Source: Didymodactylos carnosus
Lineage: Eukaryota > Rotifera > Eurotatoria > Philodinida > Philodinidae
Assembly (NCBI GenBank): GCA_905250885.1
Contig: CAJNOQ010000870.1
Span: 1 to 39,712, forward strand
Length of the DNA: 39,712 nt
Direction: 5' to 3'
In this document: piece by piece, positions 11,054-22,147 of the stretch
How positions within the stretch are numbered: the stretch's first letter is position 1
Layout of the letters: every line of letters starts with the position of its first letter
Program-made: the position numbers and the translations under genes
The notes under the pieces: model-generated
Databases searched by the model: none
What the model saw: the letters and a program-made list of their open reading frames with translations, nothing else
What the model was told of the DNA's origin: nothing

Positions 11054-14000
11054 TTAAAAGTTATATTGTTGTTTACGAACATTAAAATCTCTAGCAACTA
11101 ACTCATGTAAATCTTTTTCAAATTCCTCTAATGCAATGGGATTAACGTCGGACGATTCGTTAGGTAAAAACTTCTAAAATATAAGAAAAAAATATTAACA
11201 TCCAATAGTGGAAACGAATGCTGTAGTGAATGATGATCTTCGCTTTAACGTAGGATCTTAAGCATCATTAATCCAACAAAATACATATATTGTACCGAAA
11301 CATTTCCTGAGCTAGCGATAAGTTAGTTATATAATGACATATACTCATACCTTTTCAGTCAAATTGTCTGTAGATTTCATGCCATCACGAGCCTGTTTTA
11401 TATATAAACTTTTTGGATAAGTACCTAGTGCCGCTCTATTTGGACTACGAAATGGTAGTTTATCTAGACACAAAAACAATTATTACGTGGCAATGAAATG
11501 TTGTGTAGTACATACCTTGGATATTTGATTGAACATGAATTTGTTCTTTTTGAAGGGGTGGAGATGGAATGACTGGTGGAGCGGCAGGCACTGTGAAACT
11601 TCTTAGATTCGGTTTTGATGATAACAATAATGTTCGTTGACCATTTGCTATAAGATCATTAGCCATTAATTTGTCGTAAATACCGCCAGTTGTCGATTGA
11701 ATCATTGAATGTGGATTATTATTCATATTACTGTGATTACTACTTATCGATGGTGAATATTGATAGTCGGGAGGTGACGGCGCTAAAAGATATATATACA
11801 CGAGATTACTTAAAACACTTATTGTGTATATTAACGCTTACCAGGGCCAATTGAATGTTCATTTGGTCTAGCAATATATTGAACTTTTTGTTGAACAGGT
11901 CTTACAGTAAACGGTTGTTGTTGAAAATGCTGCTGTGGTTGACGATCGCCAAGCATTGTATTTAAAAGTGTGTTGGGCACTGGAAAGGCGGCTGCCATGG
12001 CTGTAATGGAATAAAACTATATAAAAATGCTTACCAGAAGAAAAAATTATTTCTAAACAGTAGTGCGGGAGGTTACTTACGTAAATTTTTCATTGATTTT
12101 CGATCTTTCGCCTGTAATGTTTGATCATATGGTACTGCTATTGGTCTTGAACGTTGATTAGTCATTTTGTTGTTTGTTGTTAATAATTCAGTAGTGCTAC
12201 TGGAACCATCATTTGAAGGTACATATGAATGTCGTTGTTGTAAATTATGGGCATCCGTGAGTGGTTGAATTTCATGTTGTTGATAAAGATGACATCGTTG
12301 CATAGTTCCATTACTACCTGTACTTCCGTCATAATGTCGTTCAATACTATTATTTGTTGTTCCAGAATTATGATTATTGTCATGTATCAAAGAATGACCA
12401 GCACCAGTCCATAAATCTGCCGGTTTAGTTATGGATGACGCTGTATTCGTGTTTAGATTTGTGTTACTCGTAGCAGAGAAACGTCGTTGAAGTTTCGTTT
12501 TACTTGAACGTCGACAACAAAAACATGAAATAACACTAAATAAGATGATACATAAAATGGCTACACCAGCAACAGCTAGGATTAATAACCAAGTGCTATT
12601 TGTTATCAATATAAAACCCCGTTGTTCTTCTATAATAGAAAAAATTCGACACTGTTTAAACTAACAACCGAGTATAGGATACTTACTTGCATATTTAACA
12701 GGTTTATCACTTTCAGCATTATCACCATTTGGATAGGATGCATCTAGAACTAAAGAGTAGGTATAAAACATAAATTATTATGTATTCTAAAATTTAAGGG
12801 AAAAGTCGTACTTGTTGGCGTTTTATAAATTTTTGTTTCAGGTGGAGATTCGTCATTAAATCGATTTTTTGAAACAATTTTGAATAGGTATTTTGTATTT
12901 GGTTTCAAATTTGAGATAATCGTTTCTGTTATATCTGAATTTGTTGTTACTTGCTGTTGGTGGTTGTTGCTCTGATCAACATAATAAATAATGTAAGATC
13001 GGATTCCATCAGAATCATCGGGTGGTTGCCATGTGAGTGCCACTTTGAATGGATCTGATGCATCGTTTGTAACGATATTAAATTGTTTTGGTGAATATAT
13101 CGCATTTGCATATTCTATTGATAAACTATAATCACTTTCCAAATCATTATCAATTGTTTTAACAGCAAATTCATAATTTGTTAATTGTTTTAAATTTTCA
13201 ATTAATAATGATTGTTCATTCGATGTCAACTCTTCTTGTTTTCTTATTTGACCTTTGTATAATTCATTTATATGAATTTTATAACGGCGTGACGTTGGTA
13301 AATGAATCGATTTGGGATACTCTTCATCACTCCATTGTAATAAGACGCTAGTTTTTGAACGAGGTATCACATTTAATTCTAATGGTGTTTTCGGTACTTG
13401 ATGATCATCATCTTAATAGAAATAACTTGTTAAAACAGTAAACATAGCGTGAAAAGAATTTACAGAACACAGTCGAAATAATTGATTCTTTCTTTCTTTG
13501 TTTCTTGTAGTGGACACGAACTTCTATATGCTATTTTAGCTATTATATATAAAAGAACTGTGGATATAATATTACCTTCTGGAGGCATTTGAAAATCGTA
13601 AAACTGCGTGTCGAAAACAATGTCATCCTTCTCAGTGATCGGCGTTATTGAAAATATATACTTCTTATTGGCTTCTAAACAACAGATGAAGAGAGAAATG
13701 AATGTACATAAACGAGTTCAGTGTTCTTCTACCTAATTTATCGATCGTAACGATCGTTTGATGGATAGGAACAATAAGTGTATATTTATATGGATCGTAT
13801 ACACCATACTGTATACGATACTTTTTTATTGCCGACTCTTTAATTGTTGGCGGATGTAATGTTAATATAATTGAATGGCTAGTTGCATTTATTTCTATTT
13901 TGGGAAGCCTATCTCTAACATAGTCATTATTCAACGAATCACTACGACTTGATAAAAGATGGCCTCGTTGACTGTCACTGGATGACCGATGATCATTGCT

Positions 14001-14111
14001 TAGTGCTGCAATTACCGTTATATGATCGATCAAGATAATTGAAATAAACATATACATAAAAATGAGGACAATCTGGTAAACAATAACATTTTTATAAGAA
14101 CATGAATCCAT
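11054..14111 (-). CDS. FN3 single-pass receptor with DCC/neogenin-like cytoplasmic tail (781 aa, 9 exons)
   Basis: Minus-strand exons: 14111-13733, 13674-13576, 13411-12812, 12749-12687, 12626-12081, 12000-11842, 11782-11516, 11463-11351, 11173-11054; all GT-AG, and every junction keeps frame. A hydrophobic signal segment (residues about 9-33) is followed by three FN3 domains (about 65-160, 163-265, 266-358, with LTWQPPDDSDG and LKPNTKYLFKI in the third). One membrane helix lies at about 391-417, followed by CCRRSSK. The tail has KPADLW, matching the P1 motif of DCC/neogenin (KPPDLW). Then FPVPNTL..FTVRPV is collinear with IPVPTLE..FTLRPV in the DCC P2 region, and EEFEKDLHELVARDFNV near the end may be P3. 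DCC-family netrin receptors normally have four Ig and six FN3 domains; here the ectodomain starts directly with FN3. Assignment rests on the tail motifs; a distinct FN3 receptor cannot be excluded. Confidence 0.75.
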
Positions 14112-14619
14112 TCAGTCATAAAGATTTCCATTCATATGCAAGCATTTCAAAAAATGCGCTTTTATTGTCTAGAACACAAACAACAAACGTATATATTTCA
14201 ATTGTCTTCTTCAACTGTTGAGAAATTGCTAGAACACCAAATCCTTTTGCTTTTTAAGCTATATCAATCAGCTTATACTATCTCGTACATAAACTTTACT
14301 GAGCACTTTGACAGATTATCTGCTGTCATCGAGATTAAAAGCGTTCAAGACTTATCTCTGAGTACGGTTCAATACGGTTTATTACCGAAAAAATGTCGTG
14401 AGTCGCTTGTAGTAGTTTTTTTTAATAATAATAAAAATGAAAAATGAAAAACAAAAAACAAAAAAGACAATTTTAAAAAACAACAGATTTTTTACAATGC
14501 TTTTTTATTTCCACATTAGAACTAGGATATATTTGCATTTGTCTTGTTTAAATGGTTTTATGCAACATAATAAAAACAAATTTGCCCAAGTTAACAACTG
14601 CTTTTTCAGCTAACATACT
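14112..14619. other. Spacer between receptor 5' end and PSMA6 3' end
   Basis: The two minus-strand genes are in tandem, so this holds the receptor promoter and the PSMA6 3' untranslated region. TTTATT at 14504-14509 reads as AATAAA for PSMA6. A plus-strand frame at 14136-14447 has no recognisable family and is probably chance. Confidence 0.45.
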
Positions 14620-15802
14620 TTATTCTTTTTCGGCAATTCTTGTTAAATGTTGTTCAACTTCACTTTCTGGCAATACTCTGAAAGTACATTAGACATTACA
14701 GTCTATCTTTGAGAATGTGTATAAAACGATTTAATTACCTGAATTTAATATTGTCATTTGTAACAACTGCAATTTCAATTTCACTTGGTTTTAAATCTGT
14801 TGATAAAACATTGGCTAATGTTGAAATGGCTAACTACAAGAGAAGTTACCTGTGTTTATGTTGAGATAGAGGAGTATATAATATTTACTTCAATAGCATC
14901 TTCATATGCCAAATCACTTTTCTTTTTAATACGTTTTTCTAAAAAGTTATTAGCTTCTGTTTGTTTTACACCGGCACTTGTTGCTTTGAAACCACAAAAA
15001 TAACCAGCAGGATCAGTTTTGTACAACAGCGGACCTTTTTCATCATCAATACCAAACAAAATCATACCTAAATAGTAAATGGTGAAATTTTAGATACTGT
15101 GAAGGAGAAAACGGTCAACTTTTTCTTAAACGATTCTAAAAAGTTCTAAGCTTACACTAATGAGAAATAGATGTAAAGAAGAATATACAGGTGAATGTCA
15201 GAAATGTATACTTACTACATCCAAGCGGTCGCATTTCTGCTTCTTGTGTATAAACTTGACTGATATCTGCGATACGACGACATAAAGCATCAACGGGGGT
15301 ATCATAACCGTATTTATATTTCCAACTGGCAGCTTCATAACGTGCACGCTGTACTTGCCATCTCGAATCGGCTACAGAAAAAAATTCGATAAGATTTTTC
15401 ACGAAAGTGTTATTTTCAAGGCTTACCAAGCATTCCTGTCATTACACAACCGATTGTCGGCGTAATAGCATGTAAATGTGTAACTGTTGATGGATCAAGT
15501 AATTTATCCTTACAAATGGATGAAAATAATTTTGTTTTGCTAATAAAAGGTAAAGTGAGTTAAACTTACTGGAATTTTTTTTTGAGCTATTGCAATAACA
15601 CAATCTGTACCACGTACAGCAACAGATGTCAAACCGCCTTGATTGATTGCTTTAAATGCATATTCTAAAAGGACAGAAAAAGAAGAGTCAGTTTTTCTTA
15701 AAAATTGATAGATTCATATTACTTGCCAACTTGATATAAACGCCCTTCAGGTGAAAAAATTGTTATATCACGATCAAAACCAGCGCTTGCAGTACGACTC
15801 AT
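14620..15802 (-). CDS. PSMA6: 20S proteasome subunit alpha type-6 (246 aa, 7 exons)
   Basis: Minus-strand exons: 15802-15727, 15664-15570, 15508-15427, 15371-15216, 15067-14889, 14833-14739, 14677-14620; total 741 nt, 246 residues, the same length as human PSMA6. The alpha-subunit N-terminal signature is intact ([20 protein letters not shown]), as are TADSR-like [48 protein letters not shown] and [17 protein letters not shown]. Like other alpha subunits it forms the outer ring of the 20S core and gates substrate entry; it has no catalytic threonine. Intron 1 uses a GC donor (G|GCAAGT) with an AG acceptor: the nearby GT alternatives put a stop codon or wrong residues into the conserved QVEYAF stretch. 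The start is fixed by [16 protein letters not shown] at the family's usual position. Confidence 0.97.
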
Positions 15803-16869
15803 TATATAGATATTATTTTAAATCTGAAAATAAAATGAATTACAAATCTTTCTGAACGATAACTTGATAAGTAAAGTAGCGATAAAATTATCCTTTTTCA
15901 CAAACGTAAATGGATGAAAGTCATAAAGTCTAGTAATAGAGGAACAAAAATTGAGTAGCTATGCTAGAACAACCGAAAGAAGAACCTATTCGCTATAAAA
16001 AATCTCTTGTATCATTATGATTAGCTACTTGTCGATTTACAGTATTTGATGTTGGTGATTTTTCAAAATGTTCAGTTGACGTTGAATCACGTAGCTTTCA
16101 CTTGGACATCTTTCACACATATATCATTCACTAAATATTATATTGCATTTTCAGCTTGCTCATTCGAGATATATAGATTTGTAATTTGATATTCTGTTAT
16201 ACGTTATTTGATAGATAAAGATGGATACCAAAATAGTGTGTGTCTACTGTTAAATAGTTTTAGCTTGCTTATGTCTTAAAAATCGCCGATTTATCGTGTA
16301 GATAATCGTTAAAACTGTGGCGATTTTCACGACATAGGTGGTTGCAGTAAGCGGCGGACGATGTAGCTTCTTTGTGACTGAACTTTGATAGCAGCACTTT
16401 AAATATTTTTTTATTAGTATCATAGTATCAAAATAAGCTTACTAATTCTGAACTATACAAATAAAATAAAAGCCGTCAACGTATTACTTATTACACCTTG
16501 AGTATAATTTTGACTGACTTCATGATTCAGCAATAAGCTCGACCAATTAGAAAAAGCGTTTACTTGTAACGCTATCTGCAACAGCAACAACGTTTTATTT
16601 TATACAAAAGAGACGACTTTTTCATATTATTTTATAGTGTTAGACATTGATAGTAGTAATTTTATTTTAAATAAAAATTACCATTAGTTGTTCCTAAGTG
16701 ACTAACAAGTGGCCATTTGTTTATGGAAGTTAGATCATCAGAACGACAAATGAGTTCATATTTATTGCGGTGCTAAAAACGAAAACGAGAACTTAGAATT
16801 CATCTACGCGTGTTCCAATTTTATCCTTTAGACAAATCGAAACCTTATATGAAGTTTTTGTGAGAAAAG
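15803..16869. promoter_or_regulatory. Divergent promoter region between PSMA6 and IFT54
   Basis: PSMA6 leaves to the left and IFT54 to the right, separated by about 1.07 kb with no recognisable exon. It should contain both promoters and untranslated leader exons. No TATA box or known element can be placed reliably. Confidence 0.45.
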
Positions 16870-19800
16870 ATGGGTGATGCAGCCGTTGATCCAGCTATTA
16901 TCAGACAAACTCAAGAAACATTAGGACAAATAATAAATGCACCTGCTTTAACGGATAAGTTGTTGAGTCGACCTCCGGTGCAATTTCTTCAAGATATCGT
17001 CAAATCGGTAAGAAAAATCATTAATTTACCAGTCAGCTTATCTCTGAATTGCATTGGGCAACATTTAAAAAAGAGATCATATGCTCCCAGCAACAAAACA
17101 ATCTTTCGCAGGATATTTCAATCATTTTCATGCTTTTTTTATCTAGGTAGTAAAGAAAACCAGATTTTTAAATGGCTTATATACGGATGAAGAGCTCTCA
17201 CCCGGCTATCTCAAAGACAAAGAGAAGCGTGAGAACAAAACATTATTCATGAAAAAATTGGTCACTGCTGTGTGTAAGTATAAACTTGTGAATAGTTAAT
17301 ATCATTGCAAATCTTACATATCTCTTTCGTTTTTAGCCATAGCTCTGAATGAACCTCCCGTAGTTCGTGTTTCAAAAATTCTCAGTGGACACGAAGCGGA
17401 TAAAACAAATTTACTTTTACAAGCGTTAGCCAAAGCAGTTACTGCTCGAGTATGTTTACCGGATATTTAGAAATAATTTAGAGCTCAAAATACCATCGCT
17501 TATTTTCTTAGGTTGACAGTGATGAAGTAGTAAAACGTACATTGAACAGTCTCAAAGAGAGTACAAACGATGAAAAACCAGAAAAATCTCGGCACGAAGA
17601 ACATGAGAATGAACCGGACAGAAGTCAAGAACGACAAGAGTCAAGAGGTCAAGAACGAGACCAAGAGAAAAAGTCCGATAGAGAGCATAAAAAAGAACGT
17701 GACCGAGAACAGCATCAAGATGGAAAACGTGATAGAGGCGATCGTATTCGTAGTTCCAAAGGAGAACGTTCACATAGATCCACAGAAAAAGAAGCTGAAC
17801 ATACATTAGAGCGAAAATCATCGAAAGAAGACCGTGAACAACCAAGAAAAGATACTGAACGTGATCGACACGAAACCAAACGAGAAATAAGTAAAGTAAG
17901 TAAAATTTCTTTTATTTTTGAGCATTCATACTATTTTCTGTTACTTTTATAGGAGAATGCTGAAGATAGCAGCCAAAAACGACGACGAAGCCGTGTTAAT
18001 GATGACATAGCAAATGGAGATGATAGTGCCAGACGTTCTTCTGTTCAGGATGATGATGAAGACAAAAGAGTATATTTTCTTTAGGAACGAATGTTATGTT
18101 TACTATGCGTTAATTTTGTTTTCTTTCAGGATGAAGATGAATCTAATCGCCGTCGAACGAGACCAGCATCAGCTAAAGGCCCACGTAAACAACAAGGTGA
18201 ACTATTTTATTTCGAACACTAGTCTCAGTCGGCTAGTGGGCAGACAACGTACTTCAAACGTACGGAGTTCGAATCCCGGCAATGGCGGTCGCGTGATTGT
18301 CTTGGACAAGCTATCTAATGCTCAATATCTCGATATCTTTGAACACAGATGCAATGGGGTAACCCGATTTCAGTTCCATTGGACTGGAGAGATGAGAGTT
18401 AAAATTTAAAAAAGAAAAATTGGTCAAAAAAATAATATTAAATAGTCCTCTCTATTATTGATTCTAATTTCATTTAAATTTCTAGTTACAGTAGACACAA
18501 AGAAAGATACTGAAGCCAAACCGGTACCATTAACCTCAACTGACAAAACATCTACAGAAAAATTTACTGAAGAGTATATATTTAAAAAAGTAAGAATTGC
18601 TTTTTGATTGTCTTATATGTCTTTCTTTATAGAAGACCAATGACACGACCTGGCACAGCGCGCGCAGCAACCAGTCGCAAACCAATGAAAACAAATGCAT
18701 CAGACGAAATTACTGGTGGATCAGGAAGGTAATTTAAACTTGCATAAATGGTTATTTTCCGGTAACGTTTTGTTTTGCTTTTTAAAAACCATCGAAAAGA
18801 CCAAAATGTCGTTATTATTGTTTATCCTGTATTTCTCTAAAATATTTTCAGAGTTGCCAGTGCTCACCGTGGACAAGGAACATTAATTGTTGAAACGAAA
18901 AAGAATGATAATGATGATGATGATGATGATAATGATAATTTAGACGATGAAAATTTTCTTATACAAGAAGAAAAACCCACAGGTGGTGATCGATTATCAA
19001 AATCTTTTGTACGTGACGTGAATTTTCTTAAGGAACATTATTGAGTTAATTATGTTATATATATTTTAAATAGAAGCAAGATGATGACGAAAAGAGAACT
19101 GATGAAGACGGTGATCAACATGGTGCATTAGTGAAAAAAATGATTGAATCAAAACAACAGTTAAAAGATGGCAGTGAAATATCAGCACAAAAAACCGATG
19201 TTGTAAGTAGGATACTTACTAGAAGAATAATAAAATAATTATGTCTTTTTTTGTTTTTGTTTATAGAAAACAATTACTCAGACAGATGCTCAACGCAGAC
19301 GTGAACGTGAAAAGATTCAAAAAGATGTTGATAAACTTCGAGAGACGATACAATCGTTAACGAAAAGGTTAAATTTAAAACTGGAAAAAATCAGAGCAAT
19401 GATGTATTTTTCATTTCGGTCGAAAATATTTATTATTTTTTTTCATTTAGTGTTGTACCGTTAGGTAAAATGCTTGAATATTTACAAGAAGATTATGAAA
19501 TGATGGCAAAAGAATTACAAACCCATACAGATGATTATAAGAAGACGATTGCTGAACTTCGAAAAGAGAGATTGTAAGTTAAAATAAATAGAGTAGTCTG
19601 GGGTAATTATAACCAGGCACACACTTTTGCTCAGTATTTTACGAATGGTTGAACCATTTTTAGTCGGAGAAAAATAGTGACTACACAGGTAGATACATAT
19701 GACTTTCAGCTATGCACTGATGAAAAAATTGTCTGAAAATTCATTATCGTTAATTAATGCCATTCAATTTCCAGTGCGCTACTCTTAAATGGTTATAATT

Positions 19801-20974
19801 ACCCCATTTGAGGTAATTATAACCAGTCAACGTACTCCGCTCGGATAATTATAACCATCACAGCAAAAATGGCTGGGACGATGTAAATAAACTTTGATCC
19901 CACGGTAAATTCTCATCTTTTTAATTAAAAATTAGTCCCTCTTATAGAGAATTTCGGGCTTTATCCAACCTCTTGAATTTCCAGTCAATCAGTCTTATCC
20001 TTAATTACTTAATGAGAAATTATTGAAATTAAAAGACAAGTCATTTTTTTCGATATACACGAACTGGGATAATTATAACCGCTCCGTGCAAATCACACGG
20101 AATAAAGAGAAAAATGTTTCCATAGGTTTCCAAAGACCGATTTTCATACTGGGCACATGCTAGAATATTGTTCAGAAGACCATTATCTATGATTACATGT
20201 GAAAATCGAAAGAGAAAAAAATGTTTTGATCGTCTGTTCGTGTAAAAAATAATAATTATCAATTTTCAAAACTTTTTTCCTGTCAATATTAGTTTGGTAA
20301 TTAAGTTGAAAGCTTAATTAGCAATGAAATCGAGAAAAAGTTTAGGTATTTATGAACATTAGAGTATCCTCTATTCGACGCACCTTCTCTTCTTCTAAAA
20401 GAACACTGTCAACGTCTGATTTTCAGATGTGATTGTGATCGTTTCCCTTTTTATATTTCAAATGAGAACTTTGCCACTAAACTTTCATTTTTTTTGCAAA
20501 ACTAATAATATATTTGAAATCAGCATCAAAAACTGAATCGACTGATGTGCGTTTCAGGTGTTTTGCACAACTTCGATTTGTTCGAACTTTTCGACTGAGA
20601 CTTCTGATAAAAATCAGAAAAAAAAGACAATTTTTACATCAGTGCATAGCTGAAAGTCATATGTATCTACCTGTGTAGTCACTATTTTTCTCCGACTAAA
20701 AATGGTTCAACGATTCGTGAAATACTGAGCAAAAGTGTGTGCCTGATTATAATTACCCAAGCCTACTCTATTCTAAATACAAAATTTTACCACTTTTTTA
20801 TTTATTTATAGTGCTACTGAACAAAGTTTAGAACCATTAAAAACAGCCATGATCGATTTTGATGATCAAATAGCAGATATGAAAAATCGAATTGTATTTA
20901 TGAAGAAGAAACTTGTGACAAATGAAAAGAAAAATGCTGCAAGACTATTGGATATTATTAAAAAACCAAAATGA
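16870..20974 (+). CDS. TRAF3IP1: Intraflagellar transport protein 54 (TRAF3IP1/MIP-T3 family, 600 aa, 13 exons)
   Basis: Exons: 16870-17007, 17147-17273, 17337-17449, 17512-17895, 17953-18069, 18130-18196, 18486-18573, 18633-18728, 18852-19008, 19074-19202, 19267-19367, 19451-19573, 20812-20974 (TGA); total 1803 nt in frame, all GT-AG. Residues 1-126 form the conserved N-terminal calponin-homology-like domain (KTRFLNGLYTDEELSPGYLK, ALNEPPVVRVSKILSGHE). Residues about 140-254 are the Lys/Arg/Glu-rich tract usual in this family. An Asp/Asn run lies near residue 360. Residues about 473-600 are the C-terminal coiled coil (RRREREKIQKDVDKLRETIQ, PLGKMLEYLQEDYEMMAKEL) that in relatives binds IFT20. 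It works in the IFT-B complex for building cilia. The seventh exon ends at a GTATAT donor (GAAGA|GTATAT); a better-looking GTAAGA 25 bases later gives the wrong phase. Intron 6 holds a SINE-like insert and intron 12 a foldback element. Confidence 0.95.
18213..18420 (+). mobile_element. tRNA-derived SINE-like insertion in IFT54 intron 6
   Basis: An A-box-like string (TAGTCTCAGTCGG, 18220-18232) and a B-box-like string (AGTTCGAATCC, 18266-18276) have the spacing of a tRNA promoter. Between them is a short GTAC/GTAC stem with a 7-nt loop that would read CAA. The acceptor stem does not close and the 3' side continues into about 140 bp of unrelated sequence ending in an A-rich tract (near 18400-18420). 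This is the layout of a tRNA-derived SINE rather than a working tRNA. The host intron is 289 bp. Boundaries are approximate. Confidence 0.6.
19587..20772. mobile_element. Foldback element in the last IFT54 intron, about 148-bp arms
   Basis: Left arm 19587-19734 and right arm 20625-20772 are inverted copies starting AATAGAGTAG and ending CTACTCTATT. The element fills nearly all of the 1238-bp intron. Near its ends and inside it carries the repeated string GGTAATTATAACC or its complement (near 19601, 19791, 19812, 19850, 20068, 20749). Bases about 20515-20555 contain a module (ATCAAAAACTGAATCGACTG) also found in the repeats at 34453-34753 and 39457-39712. No protein is encoded. Confidence 0.8.
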
Positions 20975-21502
20975 ATGTGATATGCATTTGTATGACAAAA
21001 TCTTTTGGCTAATCGATATGATATGATACGCAATACTTTAAGAGGAAGTTTTTTTGAGAAAAAAAAAAAGAAGAAAATTTTCAATAATGCAGTTCTAAGA
21101 TTATGTATTTCAGAAAAAATTGTTTTTTGTACAGTGTTTTATTTGTTAGTGTGTGTGCGTGTTTTTTATAGAAAATCTCTAATGTTTATTATTGAGCTTT
21201 GTTTTTTTTTCTTCCTTTTTATTTTTGCGAGTGTTACTTTATACGCAGTCAACCATATCTATAAATGTGAATATAAAATGCTTTATAAAAAATACTGAAA
21301 TTGTGTTTATGCTTAGTGAAGTTTGGCATAAACTTTATTTTGCTCTTCACTTTTAAAATTTATTAAATAGCCATTACATTACTAATAATTTCAAACATAC
21401 GGTTAATAAATCTAAACACCAACATTATCAAACATGAGAGAAATGTAAATTGATTCAAGAGAACGTAATAGCAACACCTATAAGTTTATTTATTATCAAT
21501 TT
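20975..21502. other. Spacer between convergent IFT54 and DUF218 genes
   Basis: This contains the two 3' ends. TTTATT at about 21486-21491 reads as AATAAA on the minus strand just after the DUF218 stop. The frames in 20866-21298 are Phe/Lys homopolymer-driven and unconvincing. Confidence 0.45.
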
Positions 21503-22147
21503 TTAGTATGTTGAAGCAGTCAGTTCATCAATGTCACTTTTTTTCGTATGAAGAACATTAGCTGCATAAGCTGCATGATCTAAGAAAAGAAATTTTGCTA
21601 CGTCAGAACGTGTGGTCAATTTAATAATTTTTTCTTTTAAATCTTGACACGATATTTTTTCTTTTTGTACACGAACTACCAATTGTTCATCAGTCATTCC
21701 TTGATTTTCTACCGTCAGATAGGTCAAATGGTAGATACTTTCGTGGATCATATGATATAGCCAATCGAATATTAATTTAGTACGTTCAATATGAAATTCA
21801 TTTGTTATTATACATAATCTTTTTAATTGCATAGGTTCACATATGCAAACAAGACTAAAATAAGCGTTTCCAATAGTGTCTAATGACCAATTTTCGATTA
21901 AAATTTTTTCTTTTTTAATCTTATGACTCATTAAATAATTTGCACCTGCTGTTGCTTCATCAATTGGATACTTAAGATTATCCAGTAGCGGTGGACGATG
22001 TGTAGTACCTCGACTTAGTACAAGAAAATAATTTGTTTGATTATCAAGTTCAATTGCACGATCTAAACGAGCTTGAACCCATTTTGACGGTTCTCCAAAT
22101 TCATTCAACCCACCTCCAGGTATAATTACACAGTCATATTCTGTCAT
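21503..22147 (-). CDS. DUF218/YdcF-like protein, intronless (214 aa)
   Basis: This single uninterrupted frame has DUF218 features: an N-terminal beta strand and glycine loop (DCVIIPGGG), SRGTTHRPP after the second strand, DEATAGANYL, then SLDTIGNA (the family's SxxTxxNA) and TNEFHIERTK (TSxFHxxR in relatives). It has no signal peptide or membrane segment, unlike many bacterial YdcF/SanA proteins that are membrane-anchored, and resembles the soluble versions seen in various eukaryotes. Biochemical function of the family is not settled; a nucleotide-binding role has been proposed. It is the only intact gene here without introns, which fits a retrocopy or horizontal acquisition but proves neither. 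Start at 22147 gives the expected short lead before the first strand. Confidence 0.85.
   Translation of the reverse strand: MTEYDCVIIPGGGLNEFGEPSKWVQARLDRAIELDNQTNYFLVLSRGTTHRPPLLDNLKYPIDEATAGANYLMSHKIKKEKILIENWSLDTIGNAYFSLVCICEPMQLKRLCIITNEFHIERTKLIFDWLYHMIHESIYHLTYLTVENQGMTDEQLVVRVQKEKISCQDLKEKIIKLTTRSDVAKFLFLDHAAYAANVLHTKKSDIDELTASTY

Noticed and set aside
12180..12383. Second frame within the receptor tail exon
   Set aside because: Overlaps exon 5 of the FN3 receptor in another frame; composition reflects the Asn/Thr/Ser-rich codons there.
17552..17845. Minus-strand frame opposite IFT54 exon 4
   Set aside because: It is the shadow of the low-complexity Lys/Glu/Arg codons of IFT54.
18220..18290. 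tRNA gene with a possible CAA anticodon
   Set aside because: A and B boxes are present but the acceptor stem does not pair and the required long variable arm of tRNA-Leu is missing; a SINE head is more likely.
18574..18598. GTAAGA donor for IFT54 exon 7 at about 18599
   Set aside because: It gives a phase that breaks the next exon; the GTATAT donor at 18574 keeps the RPMTRPGTARAA frame.
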